DNA from: Acorus gramineus
Lineage: Eukaryota > Streptophyta > Magnoliopsida > Acorales > Acoraceae
Direction: 5' to 3'
DNA: 64,000 bases
Assembly: GCA_030737835.1 (NCBI GenBank)
Contig: CM060850.1
Location: forward strand, 13,663,563-13,727,562
The notes under the pieces were generated by a model. That model did not search any database and was not told where the DNA came from. It was given only the letters and a program-made list of their open reading frames with translations. The position numbers were made by a program, and so were the translations under genes. Shown here in pieces: positions 23,850 to 34,689 of this stretch; positions within the stretch are counted from its first letter, which is position 1, and each line of letters starts with the position of its first letter.

Positions 23850-24340
23850 TTCTGTGTGTAGCCGCTAAGCAAAGTCTACTTGCGAATTAAAGAAGTAAAT
23901 GGCAGTTAATGAATGGCATTGAATAGTGATTGACTAGTGAACAAGTTAATTTCATGCAAGTATTTTTAATGGAAGGAGTTAGATGCAATGTATTCCAATA
24001 GTCCATTTTTTCAAAGAAAAGATAGATACTTGCTATTCGATTTTATTACTGATAATCAAATTGCAAACTCTGAAAGACATCGAGGGGAGAGGGAGGGAAG
24101 AGAAGAAATAGAAAAAAAACTAAAAACAGAACGAGGTTTGACATCCTAAATAGAAGAGGCATCTAAACCCAAGGAATGCTGTCATCCCCAGAAGTTATGT
24201 CGCAATAATATTGTGCCTAATACTGAAGGAGAAGTCGCTAAACGCTGCGATAAAAAGGTTCCAGTCCCCAAACAGCCCCGGAAGTTGTGGGAACACCTTA
24301 GATTAATGGAAAACTGATGTGAATTTAAATTTTATCATAT
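23850..24340 (-). repeat. Orphan copy of the P450 5' flank (fourth copy), split by a LINE end
   Basis: Carries GCAAAGTCTACTTGCGAATTA, TTAAAGAAGTAAATGGCAG and GAACAAGTT-ATGCAAG, as in 22600-22770. The match resumes at CACCTTAGATTAATGGAA (about 24292), which pairs with 22805. The middle (24010-24290) is an antisense LINE end. Confidence 0.5.
24010..24290 (-). mobile_element. Antisense LINE 3' end
   Basis: On the minus strand it ends AAGTATCTATCTTTTCTTTG plus A-run, matching the tail AATATCTATCTTTTCTTC plus A-run at about 32785-32810. It is absent from the paralogous flank at 22770-22800. No coding frame remains. Confidence 0.5.
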
Positions 24341-24349
24341 ACATTTGGA

Positions 24350-25230
24350 ATGTAAATGAATTTCAAGGACAAACAAACATTATTTAAAAATACAAATAAA
24401 ACAGGGAGTATAGTGTATATAAAGTTCAAATAGATTTGGAGTGTAACTAAACTTTAATGAAAAACATAAATTGCATAAAAGCACAAAAAAATTCTAAAAA
24501 TATAAATCTGACAAATGTAACTGACTTTCAAAATAACAAACATATACTGTTTAAAATCACACTTAAAACAGATAGTATAATGCATATAAAATTCAGATAA
24601 ATTTGAAAATGTAACTGAATTTTAAAACTTCAATGAAAAACTTAAACTGCATAAAAGCACAAAAAAATTTAAAAAATATAATACATATAATATTCAGATA
24701 CATTTCCAAAACAATAAATCTAACATTTGTAACTGACTTTCAAAACAACGAACAAATACTGTTCAAAATCAGAGAGTATAATGCATATAAAATTCAAATA
24801 CATTTGAATGTATTTGAATTTTATATGCATTATACTCTCAAAATATTTGAATTTTATATGCATTATACTCTCTGATTTTGAACAGTATTTGTTCGTTGTT
24901 TTGAAAGTCAGTTACAAATGTTAGATTTATTGTTTTGGAAATGTATCTGAATATTATATGCATTATATTTTTTAAATTTTATATGCATTATCTGAAAATG
25001 TAATTGAATTTTAAAACTTTAATGAATAACATAAACTGCATTAAAGGCAAGAAAATTTCAAAAATATAATGCATGTAATGTTCAGATACATTTTAAAAAA
25101 AATAAATCTGATAAATATAACTGACTTAAAGAAAAAAACAAATACTGTTCAAATCACACTGATAACATAGAATATAATATATTTTCAAATGTGACTGAAT
25201 TTTAAAACACCAGATTCAACAAAAAATAAA
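24350..25230. repeat. AT-rich tandem-like repeat, about four units of 170-200 bp
   Basis: Each unit holds, in order, AACTGAATTTTAAAACTT, AACTGCATAAAAG, a CAGATACATTT-type word, TAACTGACTTTCAAAA, ATACTGTTCAAAATCA and TATAATGCATATAAAATTC. Units begin near 24340, 24430, 24603 and 24995. A foldback duplication sits between units 3 and 4. Confidence 0.6.
24666..24978. repeat. Large palindrome, 135-bp arms, 43-bp loop
   Basis: The left arm 24666-24800 is the reverse complement of 24844-24978 with a single mismatch seen (ATACATATAA against ATGCATATAA). The loop (24801-24843) contains a third copy of the word TTTGAATTTTATATGCATTA. It arose inside the AT-rich repeat. It could extrude as a cruciform or, if transcribed, fold into a long hairpin. 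Confidence 0.85.
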
Positions 25231-25879
25231 AATGTAAATCAGTGTGATGATTAACCGAGCGAATAAACCTAAAGATAACATAGTACATACCTAAATCGAC
25301 AGACATTGATAATCAAATCTTTGATATCCATCGAACACAAAAATAGTGGATGATAATCCTTCAAACAAAAAACTCAATCTGCTATTTCGCGTTTTAGCAA
25401 TATTAAATGATTCAAAATGTAGAAAAAATGGGAATACACGATCCAAGTTGACGGAATAAAAAAAAATGTGAGATTCAATGTGCTACTTTGTTACAAATAA
25501 GAAAAATATGAAAAATGTAACCGTCTCCTCGATTCGAGGTGATTAGTTACAAAAAAAAAGACATATTACCATGCAAGTGTATAACAGGATTGTACAAATG
25601 TCACCTCATGTATGAGCTTGTGATGGGGCCTATAACTTAGGGCCTAAAAAATTATCATTGCATGATAAAACTATATTTCCCAGAGTATGGGATAGTATTA
25701 AGGAGCACTGCCCCTTTAGGGGACATCCCTGGTTTGATATGATACATGTGCGCAGGTGAGAAAAAAGTTTGTATAATCCTATGGAGGTTCATATTTGTTC
25801 TGGGTCGTGTGTTAATCCCAACGTATTCCTACTTATCTAACATTACATTTCATTAAGGACCCATGTACCATAAAAAAAT
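25231..25879. other. AT-rich spacer, no gene recognised
   Basis: No coding, repeat or RNA signal that can be supported. Confidence 0.4.
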
Positions 25880-26060
25880 TATAATTTGTGCATGTTCTTG
25901 AGTTCTTCTACAATAATTCAATTCTATATAATAAAGAATTATGTTAATCCATTGACATTGTTACATTGTTTTGCATTATTTATGTTATCTAGATTTGTCT
26001 GCGTTGGACTTACTTTTTCACAATGAATATTACATAGTGCAGTATATACAGTCTTATCTA
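25880..26060 (+). repeat. Three-copy dispersed segment, copy 2 (shortened)
   Basis: Matches 23500-23660 from CATGTTCTT through CATTATTTATGTTATCTAGAT and ends early at the ATTACATAG word. Confidence 0.5.
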
Positions 26061-26529
26061 CAGTCTAGAGACGGTCGGTCAACAATATACTCGTATAGTA
26101 AAATATATATCTTAGTGTAGTAGTAGTTATATTCGATTAAAAAATTCATTTTTTTCACAAAATTGTAAATGTATAGTGGTTTATCTAGGTATGCACTTTA
26201 TTCACTTCATTGAGCGTTGTTACATACAATTTTTTTTACAACCCTAAATAAAATCTCATATACCTCATTAGCTATCCAGCAAAATATATATATCCTTTTG
26301 TGAGGTATATACGCTGTTAAAAAAATTTACACTTTCTAAAATAGATTCATTAAATTCAAAATGAAGTTATGTACTTTTTTCATCGGAGTATGCGTATACC
26401 TCATTAGATGAGATTTAATATGTTTAAAAATTAAAATATGAACGCATTGTCCATAGGACTACATATACCTAAAACTATCCTTACTTTCTTAAGTGAGTAT
26501 ATACTTATAAAAAATCAAAATGACTGAGA
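26061..26529. other. AT-rich spacer with MITE-like words
   Basis: GAGCGTTGTTACATACA (about 26213) resembles the reversed end TGTAACAACGC seen at 22350. GAGGTATATAC-type words recur. No complete element could be delimited and no gene is present. Confidence 0.35.
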
Positions 26530-26790
26530 TTGCACACGGGGTTTCTACTGTTCAATTTTATAGAATAAAGAATCATGCAAGTCCATTGACATAGTTTGTG
26601 CATTATTTATGTTATCTAGATTAGTTTTTGCTATACTTTTTGGCAATGAAATACCATGTATTTAAGTTGGAGACCTGTTGATAATAAAACCGGACTAGGG
26701 TGATCCTTTTTTTTGTTTAATTAAAAAATTGGAGTCTAGATGAACATCACAAGACAAGGCAAGAATTGTCGCATGAGTTCAGATCTAGTA
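26530..26790 (+). repeat. Three-copy dispersed segment, copy 3
   Basis: Extends the match to copy 1 further than copy 2 does, including CCTGTTGATAATAAAACCGG and the following ATTGGAG-type stretch. Confidence 0.5.
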
Positions 26791-27129
26791 AGGGCTTGTT
26801 TTAAATTTTAATCTCAGGCACCACGTATTGAAGGATTGACACATCATATTCAACCTATTTAGACACTGATAAAAGATTGACACGTGGCAATTCAATTTTG
26901 TTATTTAGAATTACCCCGTGTTTAAATAGACATGAAAAACTGAATTGAATTTTATATATGTAAGATTACATTGAATTGAACTTTGTATAAATAAACCTCA
27001 AATTTTAACAGGATAATCCATGCATTGGACTTAAGAGAGAGATGAATTGGACTAAAAGAGTTTAAATTAAAAATGGACATGAACTCTTTCACATGTCCGG
27101 AATGGATAAGGAATTCTATTTGTTGCATT

Positions 27130-27480
27130 ACAAAACAAGGTATTATGTTGTAAGATATCTTGCATTCTATTATGAGTAGGATATTGTTCACGAATGGTAT
27201 TTTGAACATTTATTCATTTGTTTCATATTAATTTATTTTAGTTATTAATAATTTTGTAAAGGCAGTCATACATTATTACTTTGAGAAATGGGCGGTGCTA
27301 AGGAGAGAGAGAAGTTGAGAGATTTTTGGTATCTGCTTGATATAGTAAATCGATTTCTCTTCTCTTTCATGGATGTAGATATTTTTTGTCAAACCATGTA
27401 TAATTGTGTTTTATGTCATGTGGATTTATTTTCCTTATTGTTTTACATGTGTTAAGATCTAACTATAAAGCTAGCATTGC
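27130..27480 (-). pseudogene. Relic of P450 intron 3 (further array copy)
   Basis: Aligns in order with the intron between exons 3 and 4 of both P450 copies (about 1060-1400 and 17000-17360): ATGTCTTGCATTCTA-type start, CATACGAGGGTTGCA counterpart, a GGAGAGAGAG tract, TTTTTTCAAACCA and a GTGGATTTATTTTCC counterpart. No flanking exon is recognisable, so it is a non-coding fossil. Alignment by eye only. Confidence 0.45.
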
Positions 27481-27615
27481 ATACAACTGATGTCAAAGTG
27501 TGGATTCAGATCTGAAATACAGTGAAAATGACAAGAATAAAATATATATCTAGTATTTGATAAAGATGGATGAGGACATTCTTATACAGCAAAGAGTTCA
27601 TAAGGCATTTCTAGG

Positions 27616-28022
27616 TAGGGCTGGTAAACGAACCAAGTCGTTCGGGTTCAGCTCGGGCTCGGTTCGGTTTGAGTGAGTTTGAATAATTTTTAAAGCTCAG
27701 TTAGGCTCGGGACCTGGATCGAGCTTCATTTTGTGCTCAAACTCGACTCGTTTGTGCTTTATAAAAAATTTAGTTGCAGCTTAGCTCAACTCCTTTGTAA
27801 AATCAAAACATTAAATAAATACAAAGTTATGTTCGCTTAGGCTTATGAACTTGCCTCATTTAGGCTAAAAAAAAATTTCAACCCCTAAAAACCCTAAAAT
27901 AAAGAAGAACACTAGGCTCGTTGAGGCTCGTGAGCTCGACTCTGCTCGGCTCAGCTCGTTTATAAACAAGTCAAGCTTGAACATGTCAAAGTTTGGCTCA
28001 TTCGGTTCGTTTACCACCCCTA
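27616..28022. mobile_element. hAT-type MITE, 407 bp
   Basis: Perfect 8-bp target duplication TTTCTAGG at 27608-27615 and 28023-28030. Terminal inverted repeats TAGGGCTGGTAAACGAACC and TAGGGGTGGTAAACGAACC (right end reversed) differ by one base. An 8-bp duplication with TA-G termini is the hAT pattern. No transposase. Confidence 0.9.
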
Positions 28023-28194
28023 TTTCTAGGGAAGGCTAAAACAACCAAGAAAATAAATTATGACAATATCATCAATGAAGAGAGTGGTGATGCGATATGC
28101 AAGAAGATAGAGATGTTTTATTTGGATAAGAATTTGTCGAACAAGTTATACATAAAAAATTAAAAATAAATAAATTATAAGCCCCTACAGAAGG

Positions 28195-28440
28195 ATCAGC
28201 ATTTGGTTTAAAGCCCGCAAACCCCACCCGCCCTATCCGAATCCACAAGCTCAAAACCCAGTCCGGACCCACTAACCCGTCCAAAGGGTAGGCCAGGCTT
28301 GGGATTCACTTTGAGATCCAAGTCTAGCCCGTGAGGCCAGCCCAAAATATAAACTAGACCTGTCCAGACTAGTCCATAAACCCTGCCGTCAAGCCTTGTC
28401 TGTTGGCGAATGGGAGTCCAAGTGGGGAGGGGCAATTGGG
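28195..28440. other. GC-richer low-complexity stretch
   Basis: Many CCCG/GGCC words; a similar stretch lies at 31985-32170 on the other side of MULE 2. The 105-codon minus frame here is compositional. Possibly an old MITE, not delimited. Confidence 0.35.
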
Positions 28441-28506
28441 GCCCTTTATGTGTTAGCACCTGGCTGCATTTAAAGGGGGGTTTGGGGTGCATCTGGCTAC
28501 ACAAAA

Positions 28507-28770
28507 CCTCAGTCATTTTTACCATCTAAAATGAAGACCGCATGTGTTATTATTTTTTTAAATAATAGTAAACATCATCTAACCAGAGGTATATGTTTTT
28601 ATGAAGAGTGTATATTGTTCCATTTCAAGTTAAATGAACTCATTTTTAGTAAATGTAAAAACAAGTTAACGAGCTATATACCTCGTCTAGCTATGCATAT
28701 GTTTCACTGAATTTCTAATGATTTATATAGAGCTGTATTTTAGACTGTAAAAAATACTGAGTATAATAAT
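28507..28770. mobile_element. MITE with CTCAGT termini (family member 1)
   Basis: The left end CTCAGTCATTTTTACCATCTAAAAT is mirrored by the right end (reversed: CTCAGTATTTTTTACAGTCTAAAAT). The interior matches 63103-63374, including TTCCATTTCAAGTT and AACGAG-TATATAC. Its termini resemble the ends of MULE 2, which starts 15 bp further right. Confidence 0.6.
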
Positions 28771-29366
28771 GCCAAAAAAAAATTGAAAAATGTTACACTC
28801 AGTTAAAATCTCAGACCCCACGTCAGATCCTACGTGGACAGCACTGATGACGTGGAATTTTCTATTTTTTTTATTTGGCTGATGCGAGTGGATTTGAATT
28901 TCAAATCTCGCCTAAATCCATTTTTGAATAAAATAATACTTGGTTTTAGATTTCTAATCCCATTGAAAAAGGTACACTGACACCGCATTAAATGGTGGAA
29001 AAGACGTTTCTGAGAGCGCATTAAATAGCCCGTCGCACATTTTGAACGTGGGATCCCAATATAACAAATAGTATATGCGCTTTTTTAAAAGGTATGTACT
29101 TTGATAATTGGGTATGTACCACCATTTTGTTTGGGGTGGATGTCAAAGACAAGCTCATTTAAGGTCTGACAAAAGGCTTCGATGTGTTCCAATGCAACTT
29201 TTTATATCTCCCCTATTGTCACACAAAACACACTCTCTCTCTCTTTAACCAAACCCTGTCATCTTCCATAAAACAAACATAAACACACGCACTCTCTCTC
29301 TCTCTCTCTTCCCTTCCCCTCTCTGCCTCACTGTCTCTCATATCTTCAATATGGTTTACCGACGGC

Positions 29367-29550
29367 TTCTTTTGCATCTTCACTGTATTTCAAGTGTGCT
29401 TCTTCTACATTTTCACCATCTTTCAAGTGTGGTTCTTCTGCGTCTTCACCATCTTTCAAGTGTGATTCTTCTGCATCTTTATTGTCTTTCAAGTGTGGTT
29501 GTTTTGTGTCTTCACTATCTTTCAAGTGTGGTTTTTCTACGTCTTTAATT
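29367..29550 (+). repeat. 33-bp minisatellite, about 5.5 units
   Basis: Each unit ends in CATCTTTCAAGTGTG(G/A) and holds TTCTTCTGCGTCTTCACC or variants. The 65-codon open frame over it (29351-29548) is a translated leucine-serine repeat (LHHLSSV). Upstream is a CT microsatellite (29292-29310). Confidence 0.8.
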
Positions 29551-29772
29551 GCCTGGCTTCACTGCCCAACCATCTCTTATCTCTTCCGTATTATTTAGTA
29601 TTTTTTTAGCATATGGATTCATAAATCAATTTTGTTTTTAATGTTGTTTCAATTATTTTAATCTTGAAATAATTTTTTTTGTAAGGAAAATAGTTTTTTT
29701 AATCAATCATCAATTTCTTCCCTTTTATGATATGTTGTTTCAAATTTTTTTTTATCTTAATGTATATCTTCG

Positions 29773-30181
29773 TTGAACATGCTATGTTCATCGTTCCTAG
29801 GGTTGGTTGGCCTTGCATCTACAAATGGTGCAATATGCATTGTGGGAGGAAAACCACCTACACCTGACAGGTCAACAAGTTCGAAATGGGAAGAGATTCA
29901 TAAGAGGATCACTTTTCTTAAAGAGGAGAGGGATCTGTTGCCTGAGATGGAGGATGATGATAACAATGCCCTGCCAGTTCCACATAACATTCTAATACCC
30001 ATGCCTTCAGGATTCTCTTCAACGGAGGAATTTTTAAAGGCGTTCAAAATCAGTGGATGAGAGTATAGAGAGGGGGGGCTTCTCATCAAAGAGAAATTGA
30101 TAGAGGAGGACAAGACGGATAAGGAGGTTCTGATGAAACAGAAATCAGTCGATGATGAGACATTTGGTATATGTCTCTTTT
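29773..30181 (+). pseudogene. Open frame of MULE 2, unknown product
   Basis: 95 codons (29773-30060) then a stop and a further acidic stretch in frame to about 30181. It reads GGKPPTPDRSTSSKW, RITFLKEERDLLPEMEDDD and MPSGFSSTEEFLKAF, charged and soluble. The composition looks like a real gene, and it sits upstream of the Ulp1-like piece, so it is probably part of the element's own gene. The start shown may lie inside an exon. No domain was recognised. Confidence 0.35.
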
Positions 30182-30519
30182 AACCAGGTAGAAGTTATGT
30201 GCTCTGGCTTTAAGGTATATGCATCTTTTTATGGGGTATACGCTTTTACAATATGTATGCATTCCATGTCTTAGGTAATTGATGCATTCTTGAGACTTAT
30301 GGCTAAGATTGCTTTAAATAATAGAGTTCTCTACATCTTGACAACTTTTAATGTAATACATCATTCAATGCGTGTTGGATTAGCTTACTAGTAATTATGT
30401 CATATCTAACTATTTTACTTATTACAACAATACAGTAACGGGCGTTGTAAGAATGCCACCACTTTTTTGACATAAAGACTATCCTCATTTCGATAATCAA
30501 AAATCAAGAAAGGTTTCTA

Positions 30520-30668
30520 TTTGTGATCGACATAATGAACCAGCAGAAGATGGTGCTAAAGGAAACAGAGGGGTGGCCCTATGTTTTTCATGTCCCTACT
30601 CTACAGCAGTCTGGTGGACAAGACTATGGCGCCTTCCTCTACCATTGGAATATTGCTTGTAGGATGCT
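30520..30668 (+). pseudogene. Ulp1-like peptidase remnant, catalytic cysteine lost
   Basis: In one frame: FVIDIMNQQKMVLKE, then WPYVFHVPTLQQSGGQDYGAFLYHW. Ulp1-type peptidases have a strand ending in a conserved Asp (here VID) and later Q-x-G-x-D-C-G. Here the cysteine is Tyr (codon 30625-30627), so catalysis would be lost. The match to the Ulp1 pattern is from memory of the family. The MULE 1 counterpart still has DCG. Confidence 0.5.
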
Positions 30669-31429
30669 TGATATTCTTTTTATTATAACACCAAAGATGT
30701 AATGACTTATATGTGTGCCATGATTACTGCTGGATTATGGGTGATGAATTCAGTAAAATCTGAACAAGTGAATAATGATAGTGTTTTAGTTGATGTTTAT
30801 TTAGCCATGTTTTGGCTATCATATACAATTGTACTGTTTGGCTGTCATATACATGATGATTTTTTGTTGTGTTATATTATTTGTGTAGTGTGACTGATTT
30901 GTTTAATAATTATTGTGTGATGTGATTGTTGGTTGTGTTGTATACTTGGTAAAATGAGGTATATGCTTGGTTAAGTTATGTAAATGCCTAGGATACCTAG
31001 GTAGGTACATTAGTATGAGTTAGATAAGTCACATAATGAAGCAATGTGTACGCCATATTGAAAACAATAAGTCAACTTCCTTTAAATAATCAAATTGATC
31101 AATACTACATTCAAATTCATCAATTGTTACTACTACAATTTTTCACATTGATCATGGTCGATTTGATCTCGGTTTTATAAAAAAAAAAGTTATTTTTATT
31201 GAACAACTAGTTCTGTTGTGTAAATTGAATTGTAAAAGCAAGTAAAATCAACATCTAAAATTGAATAATAGTTCAATGAATTGTTATTTTTTATATTTAT
31301 AGATCACATATACGCATCCACCTACAACAAACAAACTCATCATCAACATCGAAAATTCCACTCACGCATTTCATCAAACACATTGTGATCACTATCTACA
31401 ACAGGAACTCATCAATGGATAGTCTGACG

Positions 31430-31720
31430 ATGCTTAAGATCGTCGGGTCGGATCGGAGATAGAGGTGGTGGGGACAGCGGGGTGGAGGGGATCTTGGATT
31501 TCATGTTGGCGAGCGTCGAAGAGAGGGACTCCCACATGTCGAACTCCTTGCGGTACCTCTCTATCACCCTCTTCAATGGCATTTTTTTATTTCCTTACGC
31601 CGAATCCTCTCCTTCGCCTCCCCATCTATGGCGACAGAGGGTGGTGGTCGTCGTCATCGTCTAGGGGGTTTTAGTGGTGGCGCTCGTACACGAAGCCATC
31701 ATTGATGCGGACCTCCCACT
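31430..31720 (-). pseudogene. Captured-gene-like fragment in MULE 2, origin unknown
   Basis: The minus strand reads INDGFVYERHH, an Asp run, GEAKERIRRKEIK and then KRVIERYRKEFDMWESLSST. It is GC-rich, charged and helix-like, with two in-frame stops and one shift. It lies in opposite orientation to the Ulp1-like piece, as expected for a host exon captured by a MULE. Parent gene not recognised. Confidence 0.45.
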
Positions 31721-32259
31721 AGGTCTCCCTTGACGACATTTTTTGTGTGGATTTTTGTTTTTTTCTTAGTTTTGAATTTGGGTGTTTTAGGGGTGTTCAA
31801 GATTAGTATTGTTACATGAACTTCAGCGGGAACTTTTTTGGAAGAAAACTTTTCACATGATGTTTGAGAAGCTGACTTGGAATAAAAACAAAAAAAAAAA
31901 AAAATTCTACGTGGATGAGCTAACGTGGGGTCAGTGATATGGACTAAGTTTATAACTGAGTGTAACAACACTCAAAAAAATTAAATTTAAATTTTTCTTT
32001 GGCCCATGGGTCCACCCGCAAGCTTGAAGTCCAGGCCCGCCCAACTCGTTTGGCTCGTACGGACCTAGATTTTACCCAACGGGCCAACCAGGGCCCACAG
32101 GCTATAAAAAACCTGTAGTCCTGGATCCGAGATCTATGGGCCGGGCCAGCCCCGTTGCCTATGTTTGGACCTACTGGCTCATGTCTCAATGTTGATTGAT
32201 GCATGCTGATCATTGTTCACTGGATTCATATAACTTGAATAAATAAACATGTCGTCCTG

Positions 32260-32812
32260 TTTTGTTCATGTAAAACCATCATTGCATGTTGTGCACTGAA
32301 TGCAATTGTGAGGTGGCTAAGATTTTGGGAAGCAGTGGGTGAATACACTGGCCTTCAGACCAACCCCATTCTAGACGCTAGATGAGCTTTGGACGGCTGG
32401 CAGATCAGATCATTGAGGAGGATGACGGACAGCAGGTTAGAAGCCATCGTCTCGCAATTCGTCATACTGGCGGGGACATGAAATGAGGTCATATTCAGAG
32501 GAGCGCCAGTCTATCAAGAGAACATGTGGTAGATGTTTCGAGGATGTTTGTAGGATTAGGGTTGATACATTGTAAAGGCGGACAAGGTCGTATTAAGTAA
32601 TGGACGGTTATGTATTACGGGTATCTCCAAGTGTTTGTCCCAACTGGTGTTAGATACCTCTTCTAACCTGAGGGGACATGCGGCGTGAGTTACTCCCTTT
32701 TTATTATTCTTTGTGCTTTTCCAGCCTATTCTCCCTCTTTCAGATTTTGTAATTCGAGTTCAAAAATAAAATCAGGTAACAAATATCTATCTTTTCTTCA
32801 AAAAAAAAATAA
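32260..32812 (+). mobile_element. LINE 3' relic with poly-A tail
   Basis: One frame reads RLEAIVSQFVILAGT and NEVIFRGAPVYQENM, resembling the end of plant L1 reverse transcriptase (W-x-x-RN-x-x-IF type) with stops. It ends AATATCTATCTTTTCTTC plus A-run, the same tail as at 24010. No target duplication was identified. Confidence 0.5.
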
Positions 32813-32921
32813 TAACAATAATAAATGAACACAATAAACCACCTTAATTTAATGTCACTCAACACACGGCAATATCTGTCTACGCACTCCATCAAAAAAT
32901 TAACAAAAAAAGCTTACATGA

Positions 32922-33259
32922 TTAGCTAGGTTTCTCTAAAAGGTCAGGTGTGCAAAGCTTTCCACCTCTGTAGATTTGGAGTTCTAGGCTTGGTATGAGA
33001 AAGTGAGGATTGGTGGAGAGGAGGGAGTCTTTTGAGTGGCGGTTGATGATGGAGAAGAGGAGGGATTTGAGCCAAGTTGTACCTGTTTTTTGAAAGGAAC
33101 ACGAGGACATCAGTGGGGAGTGGAATGAAGTGGTCATGTGTTGCTAGGAGTCCTTGTAGGGTTAGTTGTCTGAAACACAAGCTTTTGTATTGGTGGAGAG
33201 GGATGGGGAGCCCCCAAATGGAACTGTGGGTAACTGTCATATGGTTCGGATTCGTCCAT
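32922..33259 (-). pseudogene. Cytosolic sulfotransferase, N-terminal fragment with frameshifts
   Basis: The ATG at 33259 starts MDESEPYDSYPQFHLG. The frame then shifts to HQYKSLCFRQLTLQG...FIPLPTDVLVF, and shifts again to KTGTTWLKSLLFSIINR, the 5'-phosphosulfate loop for PAPS. It stops after LLEKPS (stop ends 32922). The C-terminal half, with the catalytic histidine and 3'-phosphate site, is missing. It is related to but distinct from the intact gene at 42129; it keeps the canonical GTTW where that gene has GSNW. Confidence 0.85.
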
Positions 33260-33373
33260 GAATTGTGATTTGTGTTGATAAGGTTGCTTGAGATTGGTTT
33301 TTAGAGATGGAGATGATGTATCTGTGGCTGTGCGCAGAGATGTTGGGGGCCAATAAATAATAAAAAAATCTAG

Positions 33374-33994
33374 GGGGAATTGTCCATATACCTCTGGACC
33401 CAACGCCACATTTTTTTCATATCCCCTGACTTTACATAATTTTTTCTACACCCCTATAGAAGTGTTTAATTTTGTTAATACCCCTGACCCTTGCCACATA
33501 ACATTTCTTTACCCATATTATACCTGACACCCAAACTCCCACCCACGAATTCATCTCCCCCATAATCACACCAACCTCTCTCCCCACCAATCCCTCTCGC
33601 TGGCAACGAATTCTCTCCTCTCTCCGGTGATCCTTGCGAGACCGTTTAACCTCTCTCTCTCACCGACGATCCTCTCGAGCTTCTCCACGGCGTTCCACCC
33701 TCACGACGGAACTTCTCCGCGAGCCCAATTTTCGGCGGTCCCTCTACATTATCACTTCGCGGCGAACCCGGAGAACCTCGCCTCCTGGCAACCGCTACTC
33801 TCTCTTCGGACACTCTGACACAAAACTCCCTTGCCAAAACCCTCTCCTCTAGCTAAGATCCTTACCCTAACTCTAGCGGTACCCTAATCCTAACCCTAGC
33901 CGAATCCTAACCCATTATCTAAACCAACAAACCATGGCCGAATCACCCAATATAGCATCAGAGAAGAAGAATTATGTCAATGCGAGGGAAGGTA
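33374..33994 (+). mobile_element. MULE-like left end with first exon
   Basis: Starts GGGGGAATTGTCCATATACC and has the pyrimidine-rich, CCCCTGAC-repeated character of a plant MULE terminal repeat. A CT-rich leader, GC-rich sequence (33600-33820) and ATG at 33934 follow: MAESPNIASEKKNYVNAREG with a donor-like GGTATGC. No matching right end was found, and copia A is inserted downstream. Tentative. Confidence 0.35.
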
Positions 33995-34499
33995 TGCAAG
34001 TTTTGATGTATTTTATTGTATTTCCATATCATATATCTGTAAACTGTTACTTTAATTCCATAGATGGTGTGAAATTGTTTCTTATATGAATGAGATGATA
34101 TTCTATTGGTATCTGAGAAATTGTTTCTTATATTTATCAGATTTGAAATTGTTCTCTTAATGGTGTTTACTGATATGTAATTGTAGTTTATATGTAATTG
34201 GACTATACTTGGTGGTCATTATAAATGGATTGGTTGGTTGTGTATTTGGACTAGTTGTGATTGTGAACCCTCACAGAAATAAACATGTTGTTGATGGTCA
34301 TTATAGATGTAACATTTATTTTCTGTAATTTATAGTTTACTTTATGTAACTTTCCATGTTTTGTGACTCATTATTTGTGTAATTACATATAATGTTTAGA
34401 TAGTTACTGACACTACAGAAAACATTCACAGGTTTACCTGATCTATTTGACTGTTGTCCAGTATATGAAAAACCTCTATCACTTGGCTCTGTATTCTTT
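33995..34499. other. AT-rich spacer left of copia A
   Basis: Intron-like, T-rich. Nothing coding was recognised. The last base begins the ACATA target duplication of copia A. Confidence 0.4.
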
Positions 34500-34689
34500 A
34501 CATATGTTAGATTATATGTGTTATCTTATAATGTGTGTAGTGTATTACACGTGTAATTCCTAGACATTTGTATATATAATGGAATTAAACCTTAAATAGA
34601 ATACAAGGATTCTCATTATTTTATTCTCTGTTTCTATCATGGTATCAGAGCTAGAAATTAAAAAACCCTAGTTTTTTTTCTTTTTTGGA

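Larger units (their letters stand above)
28785..31973 (+). mobile_element. Mutator-like element (MULE 2) with 9-bp TSD
   Basis: Flanked by AAAAAAATT at 28776-28784 and 31974-31982, a 9-bp duplication although low in complexity. Inverted ends share TGTTACACTCAGTTA and, further in, ACCCCACGT and TACGTGGA/TCCACGTAG words over about 75 bp. The inside holds a 33-bp minisatellite, an open frame of 95 codons, a Ulp1-like remnant with a lost cysteine and, near the right end on the other strand, a captured-looking exon. No transposase was recognised. Like MULE 1, it fits the Ulp1-carrying Kaonashi type. Confidence 0.7.

Noticed and set aside
24350-25230. CRISPR-like array
   Set aside because: Units are long, diverged and AT-rich, without constant repeats and unique spacers; plant context.
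28072-28525. Minus-strand frames of 70 and 105 codons
   Set aside because: Low-complexity Gly/Pro/Leu sequence; not conserved, no start context.
33850-33920. Telomere-like CCCTAA words (CCCTAACTC, CCCTAATCC, ACCCTAGCC)
   Set aside because: Only a few degenerate copies, common in plant 5' leaders (telo-box-like); not an interstitial telomere array.
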